Positions 60,050 through 64,000 of a DNA stretch of 64,000 nucleotides are shown here, piece by piece. Where the stretch lies: positions 59,581,180 to 59,645,179 of the forward strand of contig CM068831.1 in the NCBI GenBank assembly GCA_028554795.2. The letters run 5' to 3'. The notes below the pieces were generated by a model that searched no databases, was not told where the DNA came from, and worked only from the letters and a program-made list of their open reading frames with translations. How positions within the stretch are numbered: the stretch's first letter is position 1; each line of letters begins with the position of its first letter. Made by a program: the position numbers and the translations under genes. Origin of the DNA: Sinohyriopsis cumingii. Its lineage: Eukaryota; Mollusca; Bivalvia; Unionida; Unionidae.

Positions 60050-62700
60050 TGATGTACCGTATCGCCTGACACAAAACCTGAAGTTTTAGTTCAAATCCGT
60101 GTCAGCGATTTCGAAGACGACATAACTGAGCTTTAATCAATGCTCTCCAATTATGCCACAAAACCACGAGTCCTGATTCACGCCAAAAGAAATTTCGTTC
60201 GGTCCATAAAAAATAGTATCACATCTGAGAAACGCAAAAACGAACTTCCAGAAAACTGAGAACGACGGCTTACACCTACAACGTAAATGTGTGAGTTCAA
60301 GTAGTGCGTAAAACTTAGTCAAATTAAATTTTTATAGTCAAGACGAAACTATCTCTTTTCGAACAAGAAAGCAGACACCAAGCGACAATGGCGATCCGTG
60401 TCACACAACACTTTTCAAAATGTATATTATCAGAGGTTTGTTCTAGCGATCTGCACGGTTAAATTAAATGTTGATGTATTTTGCAATAAGACGGACACAA
60501 TTTCCATGGGATCGCCCATGGTACGATTGTTCGTGCATTAGTTTAATTTTTAAAAATATTTTTTTATATAAATCGCCTATAGGATAGACCCAGTAAAGCA
60601 TGGCCATTCTCGTCACTGTCTGAATAGCTACTCAAGTCAATTCGAAGCGAACGCGGTAAGAAAATAAGTATAGCCAATGAAATGGCTTACAACGGGTGAT
60701 GCATTGTTATGTTCTAGGGCTGTGTGGCATAATAATCCCTATGTTCTTGCGTTGTTACCATTACAGTGCAGACAGACTGAAATGTGAACTTACAAGCCCT
60801 CTTTGTGTGTGTGTTGTACCATTTCCTCTTACCACATCAAAATACTGAGCGTCACAGTATTGGTTCGCGTTTTCAAGCTGACCATTTTTTTATATATCAC
60901 TTAAACATTTCGACATAAACACTCACATCGGTAGAGTCAGAACAGACGTGTTACAGTATTGAGGGGCATGTTATCTTTTCTTTTTCAAACTAATAAATTT
61001 GGGGTTTGTATGAAGTAAAGAACTGAAAGTACAGTGAAACTCAAGGATGATGACCCAATCTGTCTGTCTATTGATGCGTGTATTTACTTAAGAAGAAATA
61101 TGACCTCTAAAACACAAAAAGATACGGCAAGCATGATTAGATTAAACACAACGATGTTTTCCTTCACGCCCGTGTAATTTAGAGTTTCAATCGTCTTTGA
61201 AGACAAACTTGGTCTCCTTTTGTAGGGCTTGAAATAATAAAAAAACTGAAACATCTTAAGCACTTTGCTATAGATAATTTCATCAACAGACCAAACAACA
61301 TAAATACCGTTACAACAATAGAAAGCCTTAAATCTTCTATCAAAAAGAAATGCATGAAAAAAATTAAAGATTAACGATAACTAACCAATGAAACCGAATT
61401 TAACAAAGGCAATGACATGTGAAGAAATGCCTCTCACTTTGGAAAGGTAGGCGAATGCACTCTGTCATGCACCGTCAACTTGAAAAAAATTATAAACAGA
61501 GAGAAACCTGAATTCAAAATTCAGTTGTTTCTTTTTCTTCAAAATTATTTCGTTTCTTTTTTCTTTTTTTTTTGGAACAAATCTAAGCACTAATATAGAG
61601 TGGAAAAGGGAAAATGCACATACAAGCTTTGATATTTCTGAAAAAAGGAGGGGATATTCCTAACGTTCATAACCACCTATATATGCTTGGACTTGTCTGT
61701 GACTTATCCACAAAACAAGATATACATATTTCTGGTCAAGCTGCAAGTGTGTGCGTGTTTTTGAAAATGGTAAAAATTGGATATACAATTTTCTCGTGAC
61801 ACTTATAAAGTGAAGAGTCTGTGCAAGTGTCAAAAGCCAAAGTCATATAAGTTTTGTATTTTGTACGGCTTGTAAAGATTTCTACTTTAGAAAATGTGAA
61901 GTATCACAAGTTATTATCACAAACAGAAGTGGAACATAGGGGCTTGCAAGAAAGAAAATAACCCAGACAGTTGGTGTCATCAAGAGTGCTAGAGACGGTA
62001 CCCGAACTTGCTTGCCTGCTTACTTGAATTAAAGTGATTTTCGCTCTAATGGAGCATGTATCACTGGCTTAATAACGCACCGCGTGATTTTTAATTACTC
62101 CCGGGGAAGGAAAGAGAGCCTCATCCCCCAGGCTTTTATGTACTCACAGACTATTTTTAAATTTAGCCACTCAGGTGTAGGACTAACTAGTCCTTAACAA
62201 CCTGACTGAAAGACTTTAAACATGAGTGGGAATTGTCTCACCACACACTCATTTTTCTGTCCGAGCGTGGTAAGGGAGGAAAAAGGTGCTCAGCAAGACA
62301 GCCATGGATGTTAAGTACTCACCAAAACGCTAGCCCGTACTTATTTCAAATCAAGTCCCGTTTTTGCTAATGGACAATAAAAGGTACCAATAATGTGTTA
62401 ACCACCTGTGCAATTAGTTCAAATCTAACGAGTCTGTTAAATTTCCTACTTCCTAACATATCTGTCTAATATTAGTACTTAGTGTACATAAAAATAGCCA
62501 TACTGATCTTATTTTAAATTATTATGTCTAAGCGACATATACCAGTTTGGTCACTGTTAGGTTTAAAAAGTTAAGTTTGTTGTGGTGTTCCAATGGGTCA
62601 AGTTTGTTTCGAGAATAGTTTAGTCAAGGAGGGATACCAAGCCAAATATGGTTCCCTATTTAATAAAAAGCAATCTTTTGGAGCCCTAAAAAAAAGTCTG
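60050..62700. other. No gene recognised
   Basis: AT-rich sequence without extended frames. At 61,153-61,174 the plus strand carries GATGTTTTCCTTCACGCCCG, a further copy of the shared upstream motif, with no intact gene downstream. Confidence 0.45.
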
Positions 62701-62709
62701 TTTTTTCTG

Positions 62710-63240
62710 TTAGAAGGTAACACGTCTCTCTTTTGCTTTCACGTTCTTTCCCGCACTCCTAGTCTCATGATTCTTGATATCAGGAAATGCGTAGCCATGA
62801 TGGGCGGTAATGTAAGCAGCGGTTTCTACCAGTTGACTGAGGGGTATCCAGTGTAGGCTTGTCTGTAGAATTGGGGAAGAACTCTGACCCCTAATCCCCA
62901 TTGAGAAGGTTTTTGGTTTAAAGGTGTCTAGAGATTTGTAGGCAACGTATTGTATGGCTGTAATAAACTGCCCTGCTATTTTGACGTCATACAATGCTTG
63001 ATCTAGCCCCATTTCGGTGTACTTCTCAACGAGGGTCAGCGTCCCCCTCCTCCTCAACCGCCTCAATTTCCTCTTCTGGTTCTGATACTAATTCTTCAGT
63101 TGAGGTAGATAGTTTCAAATCCGCTGCTATGGTGTCTGTCGCTGTTATTGTTGTTGTGGTTGTTCTTTCAGCTGAGATTGCCTGTAGTATCGGAGTGAGA
63201 AAAGAACGTAGTGCCTCCGATAATTACATTTGAGTTTGCC
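62710..63240 (-). pseudogene. Unidentified degenerate coding sequence
   Basis: A minus-strand frame with protein-like composition (MGLDQALYDVKIAGQFITAI and SSPILQTSLHWIPLSQLVET) runs 63,060-62,710 without its own ATG. Directly upstream a second frame, acidic with STSTEELVSEPEEEIEAVEE, ends at the same point, which suggests one gene with a frameshift near 63,045. Further fragments (GTTKFKELGPELGVEGRNIR) occur near 63,450. I cannot name the family; a gag-like or element 3 accessory origin is possible. Confidence 0.3.
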
Positions 63241-63698
63241 ATACCGTTTGTGTAACATAATTGGACCTTTGTTTTGCCACCACTCTTTCCGGGACGGGTT
63301 GTTTGTTAGGTATAGTCGGCTGTTGACTAGCTGTTATTTGTGTTCTCGAGGTGGGTGGAGTGCTAACTGGCTAGGTCTGCATTTCTTGCTCCCGCTGCTG
63401 TTGCGTATATTTCTTCCCTCCACACCGAGTTCTGGACCTAATTCTTTAAATTTCGTTGTACCCGAACTTACATTATCCATATTATCAGCAACAAAAGAAA
63501 ACAAAACGCACAGACCTAAAAGAAACACTCATTCACTTTTTACAGAACATTACTATTTTTAAAATTTTGATAAGCGACGGAAACGAACAACTTAGAGTCA
63601 CACTTTCTAACCAAGATAAAGAAATCATGTGCTGATAGACTCACTTCTGTATTTTTTCTTCTAACTGACTAGCGTATCATAGGCAATGGAATGTGATT

Positions 63699-63739
63699 TC
63701 TTTTCGAGAGTATGGGGTAGCCCTGAAATTTTTTTTGGG
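63699..63739 (-). terminator. Decayed histone-type stem-loop of element 3
   Basis: Minus strand keeps CAGGGCTACCCCATACTCTCGAAAAGAA, i.e. the 3' half of the stem and a perfect downstream element, but the 5' half has become a T/A run, leaving only a CCC/GGG pairing. Same place relative to the Gln/Ser-repeat gene as at 1106-1139. Confidence 0.5.
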
Positions 63740-63748
63740 AAGTTGAAG

Positions 63749-64000
63749 CTATGGCGATCGCATAGGTTATAAGATGACGGCCTCCTCTGACGACAGGCTT
63801 TCTCACAGGATAAGGTCTGCTTCTTTGGAAAGAGAAGAAGAACTCTTTGGTGTCGATAAAACTGTTAACAAAGCCTCTGCCAGGTTCATGCTGCTGCTGC
63901 TGCTGTTGCTGCTCTCTCTCTGCTGTTTATGAAGTCTGTACTTCTCCGTCCATTCTTCTTTCTCCTTCTTGAATTCCTCCTTGAAGAGCTCTTCTTTCAG
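63749..64000 (-). pseudogene. Gln/Ser-repeat accessory protein, paralogue, partial
   Basis: Runs off the window end. Read from 64,000 down: EELFKEEFKKEKEEWTEKYR, then KQQRESSNSSSSS and a STPKSSSSLSKEADLIL tail continuous in one frame, followed by TGA and TAA before the conserved TAG at 63,749-63,751. It shows that the trinucleotide tract was read as Ser and that the element 1 copy shifted frame. DNA similarity to 1167-1440 is high. Confidence 0.6.

Larger units (their letters stand above)
56549..64000. mobile_element. Element 3: eroded relative of element 1 (continues past the window)
   Basis: Begins with the inverted counterpart of the element 1 terminal repeat and contains a CCHC gene homologous to 16,841-17,281, promoter-motif copies, and at 63.70-64.00 kb sequence homologous to 1.10-1.44 kb in the same orientation. 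Core virus genes would lie beyond position 64,000 or are lost. Confidence 0.6.

Overview
The window is animal genomic DNA, probably from a lophotrochozoan such as a mollusc. The evidence is AT-rich, gene-poor background, long microsatellites, satellite arrays, a tRNA-derived SINE and integrated DNA viruses. I recognise no host protein-coding gene. Everything that reads as protein belongs to three integrated Polinton/Maverick-class (adintovirus-like) elements.

Element 1 (left window edge to about 18,866) is a decayed classical Maverick whose core genes lie on the minus strand. From right to left it carries protein-primed-type DNA polymerase B, a BIR/IAP-like protein, F-box-like proteins, packaging ATPase, basic core proteins, integrase with chromodomain, a membrane protein, penton, pVI-like protein, major capsid protein (MCP) and adenain-like protease. 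PolB, integrase, penton, MCP and protease are broken by stops or frameshifts; the ATPase and BIR genes are open. Small accessory genes at both ends are followed by stem-loops matching the metazoan replication-dependent histone 3'-end signal plus a purine-rich downstream element. Its left end is outside the window. The right terminal repeat (18,721-18,866) recurs inverted at 56,549-56,890.

Host DNA at 18.9-27.4 kb holds a 29-bp satellite (21.75-22.92 kb) and two smaller tandem arrays, and I see no convincing gene in it.

Element 2 (about 27.4-50.95 kb) is a different, AT-rich Polinton-like virus present as two related halves in inverted orientation around a 100-N assembly gap (36,990-37,089). 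The left half (2a) is broken: ATPase, a PLA2-gene/integrase deletion chimera, polymerase-helicase-HNH, zinc ribbons, an HNH endonuclease, and a penton fragment. The right half (2b) is nearly intact. It has a capsid operon on the plus strand (pVI-like, double-jelly-roll MCP, pX-like, protease, coiled-coil fibre with a C1q/TNF-like head, membrane protein, penton), followed by a replication/integration module (zinc ribbon, HNH endonuclease, a 990-residue PolB-SF1 helicase fusion, integrase, zinc-ribbon/PLA2 protein, packaging ATPase). It has no separate classical PolB in the window; replication presumably depends on the PolB-helicase. Genes are packed with divergent starts only 14-31 bp apart, and nearly every start codon is fused to a TATAATG-like motif.

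The region 51.0-56.5 kb is host DNA with microsatellites and a SINE. Element 3 (56,549 to the right edge) is a second, more eroded relative of element 1. It has a terminal repeat, a minisatellite, a CCHC zinc-knuckle gene, promoter-motif copies and, at the window end, the paralogue of element 1's Gln/Ser-repeat gene with a decayed histone-type stem-loop.
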